A stretch of 64,000 nt of DNA from Brevibacterium album DSM 18261 (GTDB taxonomy: Bacteria > Actinomycetota > Actinomycetes > Actinomycetales > Brevibacteriaceae). The notes under the pieces are model-generated. The model was not told where the DNA came from, made no database searches, and saw nothing but the letters and a program-made list of their open reading frames with translations. Both the position numbers and the translations under genes were made by a program. The stretch is from positions 248,001 to 312,000 of the forward strand of contig NZ_AUFJ01000011.1 in assembly GCF_000426445.1 (NCBI RefSeq). Reading direction: 5' to 3'. Positions 33,581-41,318 of this stretch are shown piece by piece (the first letter of the stretch is position 1; each line of letters starts with the position of its first letter).

Positions 33581-33619
33581 CAACCTATGTTGCTCAGCAC
33601 TGTCTGTCAACCGAAGTTG
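33581..33619 (-). promoter_or_regulatory. Paired operators CAAC-N4-GTTG of the HTH/Clp-N operon
   Basis: CAACCTATGTTG (33581-33592) and CAACCGAAGTTG (33608-33619) are two short dyads 27 bp apart with the same flanks (CTGT before, CT after). They start 6 bp upstream of the HTH start codon and probably overlap its promoter. Confidence 0.6.
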
Positions 33620-33686
33620 CTTGCCGGTATTGAGGGGTCCCGATTGCCTGCCCTCGCCCGGGCGTATGCTGTTCCGCCTGCTGTCT

Positions 33687-33714
33687 GCGCGGGTGAGGGA
33701 ATAGGCAGACGCGC
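33687..33714 (+). pseudogene. 5' fragment of a tRNA-Leu gene
   Basis: The 28 nt match the first part of the tRNA-Leu genes at 32346 and 40392 (acceptor strand GCGCGGG, then the D-arm with GGGAATAGGCAGACGCGC) with four substitutions. Everything from the anticodon stem on is missing. The preceding bases (GCGTATGCTGTTC) also resemble tRNA-Leu upstream DNA. It ends where the stop codon of the broken ridA gene begins. Confidence 0.7.
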
Positions 33715-33715
33715 C

Positions 33716-34102
33716 CTATGCGCTGATGGCCACCGCCTCGGCCTGCACGAGCAGGGATGGATTCGCCAAGTGCTCCAAGAGGAGGAGCGTTGCAGCGGGC
33801 TGGTGGCCCCTGAGGCAATCGTTCGCCACTCATGTGAAGCCCTCAATGTGATCGTGCGAGGTCAGGTAGATCCGCAGCGAAGCGACATCGCTGAGGCCCA
33901 GGCCTGCTTCGGCCAGCACGCGGGCGATGTTCTCGAATGCGATGCGCGTCTGCTGCTCTGCGCCGATCCCGGCAGTCGCGTCAGGACGGATTCCCACCTG
34001 CCCGGAGACGAAGGCGATCCCACCCGGAGACGGCACCAGAACTCCCTGGCGGTGGAGGGGTGAATCGAAGTTCCTTGGTGGTTCCAACGGAAAGATTCGC
34101 AT
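33716..34102 (-). pseudogene. RidA/YjgF-family gene interrupted by one TGA
   Basis: Reading from ATG 34102 gives MRIFPLEPPRNFDSPLH, GIAFVSGQVGIRPDA, and the helix FENIARVLAEAGLGLSDV, the RidA fold, to a TGA at 33830-33832 after DHIEGFT. The same frame then continues with VANDCLRGHQPAATLLLLEH and LANPSLLVQAEAVA to a TAG at 33716, completing a normal 128-codon RidA. CGA-to-TGA is the simplest explanation. RidA proteins deaminate reactive enamines/imines. The conserved Arg near the C-terminus is not evident, so even the restored protein may not be an enamine deaminase. Confidence 0.75.
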
Positions 34103-34121
34103 GCTCCCATCCCTTTCCGGA

Positions 34122-34394
34122 TTACTCGTGCGGGACCTCGGCGCCTGCTTCGCGCAGCCTGGCCTCGGCGGGTGGCCAGTCGGGGACCAGCGATCGGACC
34201 AGGAGGAACCCCTCACGATGCAGGGCCGCGTACTCCGGGGCGAATCCCACTCCGCCCATTCGGCCGAGGACCGCGCACGCGCGGTCGGGCAGCAGAGTGT
34301 GCTCTCCGCCGGCGAGCCGCCGCAGGAGGTCCACCGAACGATACCTGCGGCAGCCGTTGCCGCTGCCTGGCCGATCGTGACCCCCGGGCGTCAT
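34122..34394 (-). CDS. Small protein of unknown function coupled to hydrolase remnant
   Basis: A 90-residue reading frame starts at ATG 34394, overlapping the stop of the hydrolase remnant by ATGA. It ends with VDLLRRLAGGEHTLLPDRACAVLG and AALHREGFLLVRSLVPDWPP. I do not recognise the family. There is no signal peptide or membrane span, and one could equally see it as the C-terminal part of a lost gene. The coupling is the main reason to list it. Confidence 0.4.
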   Translation of the reverse strand: MTPGGHDRPGSGNGCRRYRSVDLLRRLAGGEHTLLPDRACAVLGRMGGVGFAPEYAALHREGFLLVRSLVPDWPPAEARLREAGAEVPHE

Positions 34395-35018
34395 CTCGGC
34401 GAACTCCGTTCCGCAGCTGCCGCGGTCTCGCGGATGGCATTCGCGACAGCCCGGAACTCGCGGCGCAGGATCTTGGCATGATTGCTGGGAACGGTCGCGG
34501 TGACCCGGATGTTCGGCTTGCGCTCCAGCGCCGGGTCGAGAGCGGCGCGCACCTTCGCCATCTCCTCGTCGTTCGTGCCGAGGTGGCCGCCCGGCGCGAC
34601 GACATGCGGCGTCATCGATCCATTCGTACGGCATCGCCCCGTCGACAGCGACCACCCCGAGAGTGCGGCCCGGGTTTCGCTGCGTCCAGTGCGTCGCCAG
34701 CGTCGCTCCGCAGGACCAGCCCGCCAGCAGCGGCCGCTCCACACCGGCAGCGTCGAGCACGGCGTCGATGTCGCGCAGACACGCCTCGAACGAGTAGTCA
34801 GCCGATCGCTTCGAACGGCCACGGGCTCGTTCGTCGGAGCGGATATGACGCCAGCCATGGGTGCCGAGTTCGGCGATCACCGCGTGCCAGTGCTTCAGAT
34901 CCGCGTACGCACCGTTCAGATATACGACCGGAGTGCTGGTGCCTCCTGAGTCGGCGACGAACAGCGCGGTGTCGTCAACGGGAACCAAACCTGTCCGGGG
35001 ATTGGTCTGGTGAGTCAT
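34391..35018 (-). pseudogene. Alpha/beta hydrolase with a frameshift
   Basis: From ATG 35018 the frame reads as an alpha/beta hydrolase: PVVYLNGAYADLKHWHAVI, SDERARGRSKRS, and the nucleophile elbow LAGWSCGATLATHW. After GAMPYEWID, near 34590-34620, family-like sequence moves to another frame (GGHLGTNDEEMAKVRAAL, VTATVPSNHAKILRREFR) that ends at 34391. An extra base is the simplest cause. The acid and histidine of the triad fall in or after the shifted part. Confidence 0.65.
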
Positions 35019-35022
35019 GTTC

Positions 35023-35568
35023 TCAGCGTGAACCCTGGCCTCGGCCCAAGGTCAAGGGGATCCCGCGGTCGGTCCTGCTGCGGCGCGCTCGCAGGATCCC
35101 ATCGACACTGTCCCAGATGGCGATCGCCACCACGAGGAGGAGGAACGGCTCGGTGAGCCCCGACCAGTCGGTGGTCGTCTCGAAGATGGTTCCAGCCTGC
35201 GTCGGCAGAGTCGGGGCGAACAACTCACCCTCGGCCGTCAGCGCAATGATCGCGGCCGCGCCCATCCAGTTCGCCGCAGTGTTCACGATTGCACTCGGCA
35301 TCGTCCACCTCCGACGCGCCGACACGAGGAGGCTGCAGGCGGTACTGATCCCGACAGCTGCCACAATCACCGTCTTCCAGATCAGATGGAGATCCGGATT
35401 GAGCACTTGGAACTGCAGTCCGTCATCGGCGACTCCGGAGAACTGCCAGATGAGAAGCGTCAGCAGGCCGACCCCGAACACGACCGAGGCGATGAGTCCC
35501 GGCGGGCGCCGATCCGATCCGGCAGCTGACCGGTCGGACGCGATGGCCTTGTACTGCTCATTCACCAT
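35023..35568 (-). CDS. Four-span membrane protein of unknown function
   Basis: The 181-residue protein has four clear hydrophobic segments (IASVVFGVGLLTLLIW, TVIVAAVGISTACSLLV, TAANWMGAAAIIALTA and EPFLLLVVAIAIW) between a charged N-terminus and an Arg-rich C-terminus. I do not recognise the family. The start at 35568 overlaps the upstream HXXEE gene by 7 nt, so the two are co-expressed and may form one membrane complex. Confidence 0.65.
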   Translation of the reverse strand: MVNEQYKAIASDRSAAGSDRRPPGLIASVVFGVGLLTLLIWQFSGVADDGLQFQVLNPDLHLIWKTVIVAAVGISTACSLLVSARRRWTMPSAIVNTAANWMGAAAIIALTAEGELFAPTLPTQAGTIFETTTDWSGLTEPFLLLVVAIAIWDSVDGILRARRSRTDRGIPLTLGRGQGSR

Positions 35569-36119
35569 GACTCCGACACCTTCCATTCGATACCCGTGAG
35601 CACGGAGGCCAGCGCGAACGCCCCAGCCGTGATCCCGACAGCGGCGATGACCGTCATCACGATGGTCGGTACCGTCCAGCGCACCGGAGGCAGCATGTGG
35701 ACAACGAGCATTCCGAGCGGCAGGAGCACGACGATCCCGCTGAAGACGCCGGGCATCGGGTGCCACGAGAGCAGGCTCAGCACGGCATGGCTCGCACCAT
35801 TGACCATCAAGGCGTAGGCGACGCACACCAGGACTTCGGCACTCCAGCGCGGACGGACGGCAACGGCGACGCCGGCGATCGCGAACACAGCCACCGTGAC
35901 GAGAGCGAGCACGACCGCGAACTCTGCCTGGTCGCCGTGCAATGAGCGTCCCGGAAGCCAGGAGTGGCCGGCGATCCAACCGGTCATGTCGAGCAGCCAC
36001 TCTTCGAGGTTGTGAAGTGCCGCGGCACCGGCCGCCGCCGCCCACAGCATCGCCAGATGCCGGCCGCTGACTTTTGCGACAGCTCTGTCACTCGCGGTCT
36101 CGGCGAATCCCTGATCCAT
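35562..36119 (-). CDS. HXXEE-domain membrane protein
   Basis: The 185-residue protein carries the diagnostic H36-NL-E39-E40 motif (LHNLEEWLLD) at the end of its first membrane helix, followed by further helices (FAVVLALVTVAVFAIAG, IVVLLPLGMLVVHML, IVMTVIAAVGITAGAF). HXXEE proteins are of unknown function and are often next to TetR regulators, as here: a TetR gene is divergent at 36172. It heads the two-gene membrane operon with the four-span protein. Confidence 0.8.
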   Translation of the reverse strand: MDQGFAETASDRAVAKVSGRHLAMLWAAAAGAAALHNLEEWLLDMTGWIAGHSWLPGRSLHGDQAEFAVVLALVTVAVFAIAGVAVAVRPRWSAEVLVCVAYALMVNGASHAVLSLLSWHPMPGVFSGIVVLLPLGMLVVHMLPPVRWTVPTIVMTVIAAVGITAGAFALASVLTGIEWKVSESW

Positions 36120-36134
36120 GATTCCACCTTACGT

Positions 36135-36164
36135 TTGTATTGGTGAGTATCACGACTGTATGAT
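36135..36164 (+). promoter_or_regulatory. Leaderless promoter of the TetR gene
   Basis: TTGTAT (36135-36140) and TATGAT (36159-36164) are 18 nt apart, and the ATG at 36172 is 7 nt after the -10 box. The spacer holds the small dyad GTGA-GTA-TCAC (36143-36153), a possible TetR site shared with the divergent operon. Confidence 0.6.
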
Positions 36165-36171
36165 AGGCATC

Positions 36172-36792
36172 ATGGCTGATGCAAGGGGTGGTAAACACAG
36201 GCTGGCCGAGGCGCTCACGCGCGTCGTGGCCCGCGAGGGGATTGCGGGTGTCAGTGTGCGTGCAGTCGCGGCCGAGGCGGGGGTGAGCGGCGGAACGGTG
36301 CAGCATTACTTCTCCACCCGCGCCGAGATGATCCGGTACGCCATGGAATGGACGTCGGCGCAGGTGGAGCAGCGGCTGGTCGGAGTGCAGCGCTGGGGAG
36401 GGGTGCCGGAGTGGACACGAGAGATCCTGCTGGAGTTGCTGCCGTTGGATGCCGACCGGCATCGTGAGCATGCGGTCTGGCTCGCCTTCGTCGCCCACGC
36501 CAAGACTGACCCTGCACTCGCGGAACTGAGGCGATTGACGAATGAGAAGCTGGGCGAGCTCTACTCGCGCATCGTCCGCGCGCGGCGAGGCCTTCCCGTC
36601 CACTCTGAGGGTGCCGAGCCGCCCAACCTCGAAGTCGACGCCGACGCGATGCTCCTGCAGTCTCTGCTCGACGGGCTCGCACTCCAACTCGCAGATCTGG
36701 GGCCGGACGAAGCCGCGAAAGCAGGCCCGGAGCTTCTCGACCGGTATCTCGCCCTAGCCGTAGATGAGCCCGTTGAGCATGAAAGTCCGTGA
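36172..36792 (+). CDS. TetR-family regulator
   Basis: The 206-residue protein opens with a TetR helix-turn-helix: RLAEALTRVVAREGIAGVSV then AEAGVSGGTVQHYFSTRAEM (residues 8-52), with a long helical sensor domain whose C-terminus (LLQSLLDGLALQLADLGP) resembles AcrR-like C domains. The ATG at 36172 was selected because the promoter places the transcript start there. It probably represses itself and the divergent HXXEE operon. Confidence 0.9.
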   Translation: MADARGGKHRLAEALTRVVAREGIAGVSVRAVAAEAGVSGGTVQHYFSTRAEMIRYAMEWTSAQVEQRLVGVQRWGGVPEWTREILLELLPLDADRHREHAVWLAFVAHAKTDPALAELRRLTNEKLGELYSRIVRARRGLPVHSEGAEPPNLEVDADAMLLQSLLDGLALQLADLGPDEAAKAGPELLDRYLALAVDEPVEHESP

Positions 36793-36857
36793 GCGCCGCA
36801 GGAGAACCGCAAGCTCCACCGATCCGCTACCGGACTGGAACGATCGCGCGGGTCTGG

Positions 36858-36953
36858 GCGGCGATGTGCTGCCGGGCCAGTCCCGCCCGCAACCCTGCTT
36901 CGACCTGGGCGAACTCCAGTCGCTCAGCAGGGGCGCGGAAGGAGGCTGCCGCC
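36858..36953 (-). pseudogene. 96-bp fragment of the small HTH gene
   Basis: The stretch aligns without gaps to 33418-33513 inside the small HTH gene (roughly 85 per cent identity by eye) and would encode the same helix (LEFAQVEAGLRAGLARQHIAA). Similarity stops abruptly at both ends. The flanks (36793-36857 and 36954-37014) show no gene. Confidence 0.7.
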
Positions 36954-37014
36954 GATGTGATCCCGACCGAAAGGGCCCTTCGTCATTCTGCTTCCCCGCG
37001 CCTCGCCGGTTCGT

Positions 37015-38373
37015 CTTGCCTCATGTCAATAGGTCCGGGAGTGATTGGTGCTTGCCTCACGTAAAAGGTCCGTGTAGCTCAGCCTGCGGGACGAGTGCCT
37101 TGGGTGCGGGCTGCGGCGAGGTCGACGAGCTGCTGCTGGATGCGGAGGATGCGGCGGGTGATCGCCGCCGGGTTCAGCTTGGCATGCTCGGCTTCGAGCG
37201 CGGCGTGGGCAGCGATGTCCAGCACGCCGGCGTCGAGGAGCCGCTGGTAGGGGGTGCGCGGGGCGTCGTAGACGCGCTTCTTCCGTCCCGAGCTGGTGTG
37301 TGTCCAGCCGGTGGCTTTCACGCAGGGCAGCAGGTGGTTCTTGCGCTTCATGACAAGGCCGTGCAGTTCGTTCAGCAGCCGTAGCTCGTGGTCGGTCTCG
37401 TAGCGGTAGCGGAACGCATGCCGCCTCACCCAGTCGCCGTTGCGCTGCTCGACGTGGGCGTTGTCGTTGTGCTGGTAGGGGCGGCCCCGGGTGACGGGGA
37501 TCTCGCGCTCGTCGCACCAGGCGATCACCGACCAGTTGAGGAACTCGCTCCCGTTGTCGAAGTCCATCCCGGCGATGGGGATCGGGGATGCCCGCCGGAT
37601 CCAGTCCATCCCAGCTCTGACGTTGACGTGGGCGTTGTTGCGGATCGCGCGGATCAGCGTCCACCCGCTCACCGGATCCGTCGCGGTGAGCGTGCGCAGG
37701 TACTCGCCCTTGGTGGTGTGACCGCAGTGCGCGACGGTGTCCAGCTCGTAGAACCCCGGCCCGGGCGGCAGGGGGTCCATCGCGGTGCGGACCGGGATCG
37801 AGGAGCGCAGGATATGCGACGGTTTCGTCGTGCCCAGCGCCTGCGGGTAGCGTGCGTCGCGGTGAGGTTTCAGATACCGGTCGATCGTCGCCGCGGACAT
37901 CGACCGCAGCTCATCCAGTACCGTGTCGCTGACCCGGGCGGCGACCCGGCCGAGTTCGTTGAACCGCACCAGCCGGTCGAGGGTGTCGTCCATGACCGCG
38001 GCGAGGTACTTCCCCGACGGTTGGCCCGAGAGTGTCTAGACCTCCTGCAGTACCACGAGCGCGTCGTAGGAGTACTTCCTCGGACGGGGTTTGCGCTGCT
38101 GGTCACGGGCCGCGCCCTTGCGGGCGAGCGCCTTCCGGATCGCGCGACGTGCGTAGTCGCGATGCCAGCCCGTGGTCTCCACCAGCGCGTCAAGCAACCG
38201 CCCCTTCTCGGTCCTGTCGGCTTTCTGGTACTCGCGGGCGAACCTCTTCGTGATCTCACGGCGCGACGCCATCGATAACTCCCTGCTCACACAGCCAGGG
38301 AACACGAATCGCTACGCGGACCTTTTTACGTGAGGCAAGCGCTGCCGCTCCCGGACCTTTTAGCTGAGTCAAG
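37015..38373. mobile_element. Insertion sequence with doubled terminal inverted repeats
   Basis: Each end carries two copies of a 26-29-nt element of the form CTTGCCTCA...AGGTCCG. Left outer is 37015-37041, left inner 37051-37078, right inner 38311-38339 and right outer 38348-38373, with left and right in inverted orientation. Inner copies differ by one indel and one substitution. Inside is one DDE transposase gene. No clear target duplication could be read. The general type resembles ISNCY/IS1202-like elements; the exact family is uncertain. Confidence 0.8.
37079..38272 (-). pseudogene. DDE integrase-core transposase, interrupted by TAG
   Basis: From ATG 38272 the frame gives SRREITKRFAREYQKADR and WHRDYARRAIRKALA (helical DNA-binding part) to an in-frame TAG at 38036-38038. 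The same frame continues TLSGQPSGKYLAAVMDDTLD into the catalytic core: GFYELDTVAHCGH (first Asp), GMDFDNGSEFLNWSV (second Asp), and HNDNAHVEQRNGDWVRR (Glu). TGG-to-TAG fits, since Trp is expected in QEVWTLSG. Unless the TAG is read through, no full transposase is made; the C-terminal 304-codon part has its own ATG at 37993. Confidence 0.82.
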
Positions 38374-38441
38374 CCGCGGTTTTGCATCGCGGAATCGCCT
38401 GCGCTAAGCTTTCTCAGGTCTTCGGGGGTGTCCCTGAGGGT

Positions 38442-38514
38442 GCGGATGTGGCGCAGCTGGTAGCGCATCACCTTGCCAAGGTGAGGGTCGCGAGTTCGAA
38501 TCTCGTCATCCGCT
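38442..38514 (+). tRNA. tRNA-Gly (anticodon GCC)
   Basis: A 73-nt cloverleaf. The acceptor GCGGATG pairs with CATCCGC, the anticodon stem TCACC/GGTGA has the loop TTGCCAA giving GCC, and the T-loop is GTTCGAAT with stem GCGAG/CTCGT. Discriminator T, no encoded CCA. It lies between the IS and the polymerase gene. Confidence 0.97.
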
Positions 38515-38521
38515 CGGAACG

Positions 38522-38544
38522 AAGGGCCCGCGAGGCCCTTTTTT
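38522..38544 (+). terminator. Intrinsic terminator after tRNA-Gly
   Basis: AAGGGCC (38522-38528) pairs with GGCCCTT (38534-38540) around a 5-nt loop, and a run of six T follows (38539-38544). Confidence 0.85.
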
Positions 38545-38578
38545 CGTATGCCCGGCACGGCTGCGGAGGGGAGGCCCC

Positions 38579-40288
38579 GTGAGCACACGCTGGTGCGTGG
38601 TGGGATACGCCGCCTCCGGATCGGTCGCACTCACCGATGTGGGCGCAGATGGCACAGTGGTTCGCACGACGGACTGCTCGCCGGAAGCACTGCCCGAGGC
38701 CGTCCGCAGGCGCGAGTCCCAGGGCGGGCCGCGCTGGGTCTGGAGCGACACCTCGGCGTGGTACCCGCAGCTGCTGGCCGCGGGGGTGAGGGTCGAGCGC
38801 TGCCACGACCTGCGGCTGGCCCATGCGATCCTCGCCCGCACCGCCGCCGTCCACGCCCATGCCCGGGTGGTGGAGGACGCCCGCTGGGAGGCGGGTCCGG
38901 CCTCGGCGGCATCCGCGCACTCGCCCGAGTCCGGCGGGACCCTCTTCGACTACATGGGGCATGGAGGCGCCTCCGGGGTCGTCCCGCACGACAGCGGCTC
39001 TGCCCTGGCTGAGTTCGCGCGCCATCGCGCAGCGCTGGAGGAGGCCGCGAGCCACGGCGGCCTCCCGGCGGGCCGGCTGCGGCTCCTGCTGGCGGCCGAG
39101 TCCGCCGGCGGCCTCATCGCCGAGGAGCTGCGCTGTGCGGGGATCCCCTGGGACGCCGCCGAGCACGACCGGATCCTCGAGGCCGACCTCGGTCCGAGGC
39201 CTCCGGCGGGAGCGCATCCGGCGCGGATGCACGCGGTCGCGGAGGAAGTGAGGGCCGCGCTCGGGGACCCCCGCGCCGATCTCGACTCGCCCGTGAAGCT
39301 GCTGCGCGCGCTCAGGCGGGCAGGCATCCCGGTGTCCTCGACCTCGCAGTGGGAGCTGCGCGAACACGACCACCCTGCCGTCGAGCCCCTCCTGCGCTAC
39401 AAGAAGCTGGCCCGCCTGCTCACGGCCAACGGCTGGACCTGGATGGACGCCTGGGTCCGCGAGGGGCGGTACCGGCCGGTCTACGTGCCCGGGGGAGTGG
39501 TGACCGGGCGCTGGGCCTCGACCGGCGGCGGCGCCCTGCAGATCCCGCGGCAGCTGCGTCCCGCCCTGCGCGCGGATCCCGGATGGCGGCTCGTCTCCGC
39601 CGATGTCGCCCAGCTCGAGCCGCGCGTCCTCGCCGCGATGGCCGGGGACGCGGCGATGGCACGGGCCGCCTCCGGGGCCGATCTGTACGCGGGCATCGTC
39701 GCCGCCGGTGCCGTCGCCTCGCGCGAGGAGGCCAAGATCGCGGTCCTCGGCGCGATGTACGGCGGGACGACAGGCGCCAGCGGCAGACTCGTCCCGCGTC
39801 TGCGGCGCACCTTCCCGGATGCGATGGCGATGGTGGACCGCGCCGCGGCACTGGGGGAGCGCGGGGACCGCGTGTCCACGTGGCTGGGGCGCACCTCACC
39901 GTCGGGTCGCCTGCGGCTGGAGGATGCGGAGACGGAGCGCGAGCGGCGCGAGGCCCGCGAGCAGGGGCGGTTCACGCGCAATTTCATCGTCCAGGGAACC
40001 GCGGCGGAATGGGCGCTGGCCTGGATGGCGCTCCTGCGCAGCCGGCTCGCCGCCCTCCCCGAGACGGAGGAGGCCCCCGCGGAGGCCTCGGGCCCGGTCT
40101 TCTCCCGGCGTGCGCACCTCGCCTTCTTCCTCCACGACGAGGTGATCGTGCATGCGCCCGCGGATCAGGCCGAGGCCGCCGCCGAGGCAGTCCGGGCCTG
40201 CGCGGCGGAGGCGGGGCGACTGCTGTTCGGGTCCGCACCCGTCGACTTCCCGCTGGATCTGCGCGTCGCCGAGCGGTCGGAATCATGA
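38579..40288 (+). CDS. DNA polymerase I-like protein (family A)
   Basis: The 569-residue protein has a complete family A palm: motif A DVAQLEPRVLAAMAG, motif B EEAKIAVLGAMYGGTTG and motif C FFLHDEVIVHAP, with an N-terminal region that corresponds to the 3'-5' exonuclease domain but shows no evident DxE pair. It lacks the 5' nuclease domain of PolA and is shorter. Homologues in actinobacteria are annotated as bifunctional exonuclease/polymerase; their role is not established. The GTG start has an excellent GGAGGGGAGG site. It is flanked by tRNA-Gly and tRNA-Leu. Confidence 0.85.
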   Translation: MSTRWCVVGYAASGSVALTDVGADGTVVRTTDCSPEALPEAVRRRESQGGPRWVWSDTSAWYPQLLAAGVRVERCHDLRLAHAILARTAAVHAHARVVEDARWEAGPASAASAHSPESGGTLFDYMGHGGASGVVPHDSGSALAEFARHRAALEEAASHGGLPAGRLRLLLAAESAGGLIAEELRCAGIPWDAAEHDRILEADLGPRPPAGAHPARMHAVAEEVRAALGDPRADLDSPVKLLRALRRAGIPVSSTSQWELREHDHPAVEPLLRYKKLARLLTANGWTWMDAWVREGRYRPVYVPGGVVTGRWASTGGGALQIPRQLRPALRADPGWRLVSADVAQLEPRVLAAMAGDAAMARAASGADLYAGIVAAGAVASREEAKIAVLGAMYGGTTGASGRLVPRLRRTFPDAMAMVDRAAALGERGDRVSTWLGRTSPSGRLRLEDAETERERREAREQGRFTRNFIVQGTAAEWALAWMALLRSRLAALPETEEAPAEASGPVFSRRAHLAFFLHDEVIVHAPADQAEAAAEAVRACAAEAGRLLFGSAPVDFPLDLRVAERSES

Positions 40289-40382
40289 CCGGGTGTGCGG
40301 CGGTGCCGGCAGGCGCCGGAGTGTGAGCGAGGGCACGTCCCGCCGAGTTGTCCCGCTCCCCGCGATCTGTGTATGATCTTTC

Positions 40383-40487
40383 CTGTTGCCCGCGCGGGTG
40401 GCGGAATAGGTAGACGCGCTAGCTTGAGGTGCTAGTGTCCAAATTATCGGACGTGGGGGTTCAAGTCCCCCCTCGCGCACAGTGTGA
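40383..40487 (+). repeat. 105-bp direct repeat, right copy
   Basis: Identical to 32337-32441 and encloses the second tRNA-Leu gene. The two copies are 8.0 kb apart in the same orientation. Confidence 0.85.
40392..40479 (+). tRNA. tRNA-Leu (anticodon GAG), second copy
   Basis: Sequence identical to 32346-32433, with the same acceptor, anticodon loop TTGAGGT and long variable arm. A strong terminator follows 9 nt later. Confidence 0.97.
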
Positions 40488-40488
40488 C

Positions 40489-40518
40489 AGAAGGCCCCGG
40501 AGAGATCCGGGGCCTTCT
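40489..40518 (+). terminator. Terminator after second tRNA-Leu
   Basis: A perfect 12-bp stem (40489-40500 with 40507-40518) closes a 6-nt loop, followed by TCAT. Confidence 0.8.
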
Positions 40519-40541
40519 TCATGCTCCAACATTATCACTCT

Positions 40542-40558
40542 CAATAATGATATTATTG
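40542..40558 (+). promoter_or_regulatory. AT-rich operator CAATAAT-GAT-ATTATTG over a leaderless promoter
   Basis: A perfect 7-bp dyad with a 3-bp spacer. The hexamer TATTAT (40551-40556), a good -10 box, lies inside it and the ATG at 40564 is 7 nt further. AT-rich sequence is rare in this window, which makes this stand out. The HTH protein encoded immediately downstream is the likely ligand. Confidence 0.7.
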
Positions 40559-40563
40559 CGCTC

Positions 40564-41103
40564 ATGAGCGATTCCTCGGCACTCCTGCACCCCGTCCGCC
40601 TCCGCATCGTCCAGACCCTCCTGGGCGAGGAGGGTCTCACCACCCGGCAGCTTCACACGCGCCTGCCCGATACGCCCATCGCCACCCTCTACAGGCATGT
40701 CTCCCACCTCCTCCGGCATGGGCTCATCGAGGTCGCCGCCGAGCAGCAGGTCGGCGGAGCCAGCGAGAAGGCCTATCGCCTCGATCCGGACCTCGCCAAT
40801 CCCGGCCCCGAGGCGCTCGAGAAGCTCAGCGCCGAGGAGATGCTCACGGTCTTCACCGTGTTCGCCTCCGGGCTCATCAGCGATTTCGACCGGTACGTCC
40901 ACACCGGCGAACCTGATCTGCACGCGGACCGGGTGAGCTTCGCCCAGGCCGATCTCTGGGCGAGCGATGAGGAGGTCGACGACTTCGCCGAGACGCTCAT
41001 GGCTGAGCTCCAGCGCCTGCGCCGCAACGGGCCGGGCGAGGGACGGCGCAGGCGCCGCCTCACGACGGTGCTCGTCCCCCAGGTCGAGGAGGAGGGCGCA
41101 TGA
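40564..41103 (+). CDS. ArsR-like winged-helix regulator of an ABC exporter operon
   Basis: The 179-residue protein has a winged helix: SALLHPVRLRIVQTLLGEEG, LTTRQLHTRLPDTPIATLYRHVSHLLRHGLIEV (residues 5-60), then a helical C-terminal part similar to YdfL/ArsR-like regulators of ABC transporters. It is first in a four-gene operon whose members all overlap by ATGA (41100, 41315, 42247), so it should repress its own operon through the CAATAAT dyad. Confidence 0.88.
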   Translation: MSDSSALLHPVRLRIVQTLLGEEGLTTRQLHTRLPDTPIATLYRHVSHLLRHGLIEVAAEQQVGGASEKAYRLDPDLANPGPEALEKLSAEEMLTVFTVFASGLISDFDRYVHTGEPDLHADRVSFAQADLWASDEEVDDFAETLMAELQRLRRNGPGEGRRRRRLTTVLVPQVEEEGA

Positions 41104-41318
41104 GCGCCGAGATGCTCGTGCCGCTCGTCCCCGTCCTCCTCCTCGCGGTCGCGCTCATCGGATGGTCGCTCGTCGACATCGCCCGCGGCCCCGTCCAGCA
41201 CCTCCCCGCGTGGGCATGGGCGCTCATCGTGGTGCTCGCGATCCCGCTCGGAGCGGTCGTCTACCTCGTGCTCGGCCGCGCTCGAGGCCGGCAGCTCCGG
41301 GACGAGGACCTGCGATGA
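41100..41318 (+). CDS. PLDc_N-type two-helix membrane protein
   Basis: The 72-residue protein has two hydrophobic helices (LVPVLLLAVALIGWSLVDIA and WALIVVLAIPLGAVVYLVLG) with the D-I-A-R linker and GR-rich end of the PLDc_N (phospholipase D nuclease N-terminal) domain. Such proteins are common accessory parts of ABC exporter operons. It is coupled at both ends. Confidence 0.8.
   Translation: MSAEMLVPLVPVLLLAVALIGWSLVDIARGPVQHLPAWAWALIVVLAIPLGAVVYLVLGRARGRQLRDEDLR

Noticed and set aside
17154-33832. In-frame TGA codons in the hydrolase and ridA genes as selenocysteine or programmed readthrough
   Set aside because: No selenocysteine insertion hairpin or Cys-aligned position is evident, the hydrolase has another lesion, and both lie in decaying DNA; simple nonsense mutation is enough.
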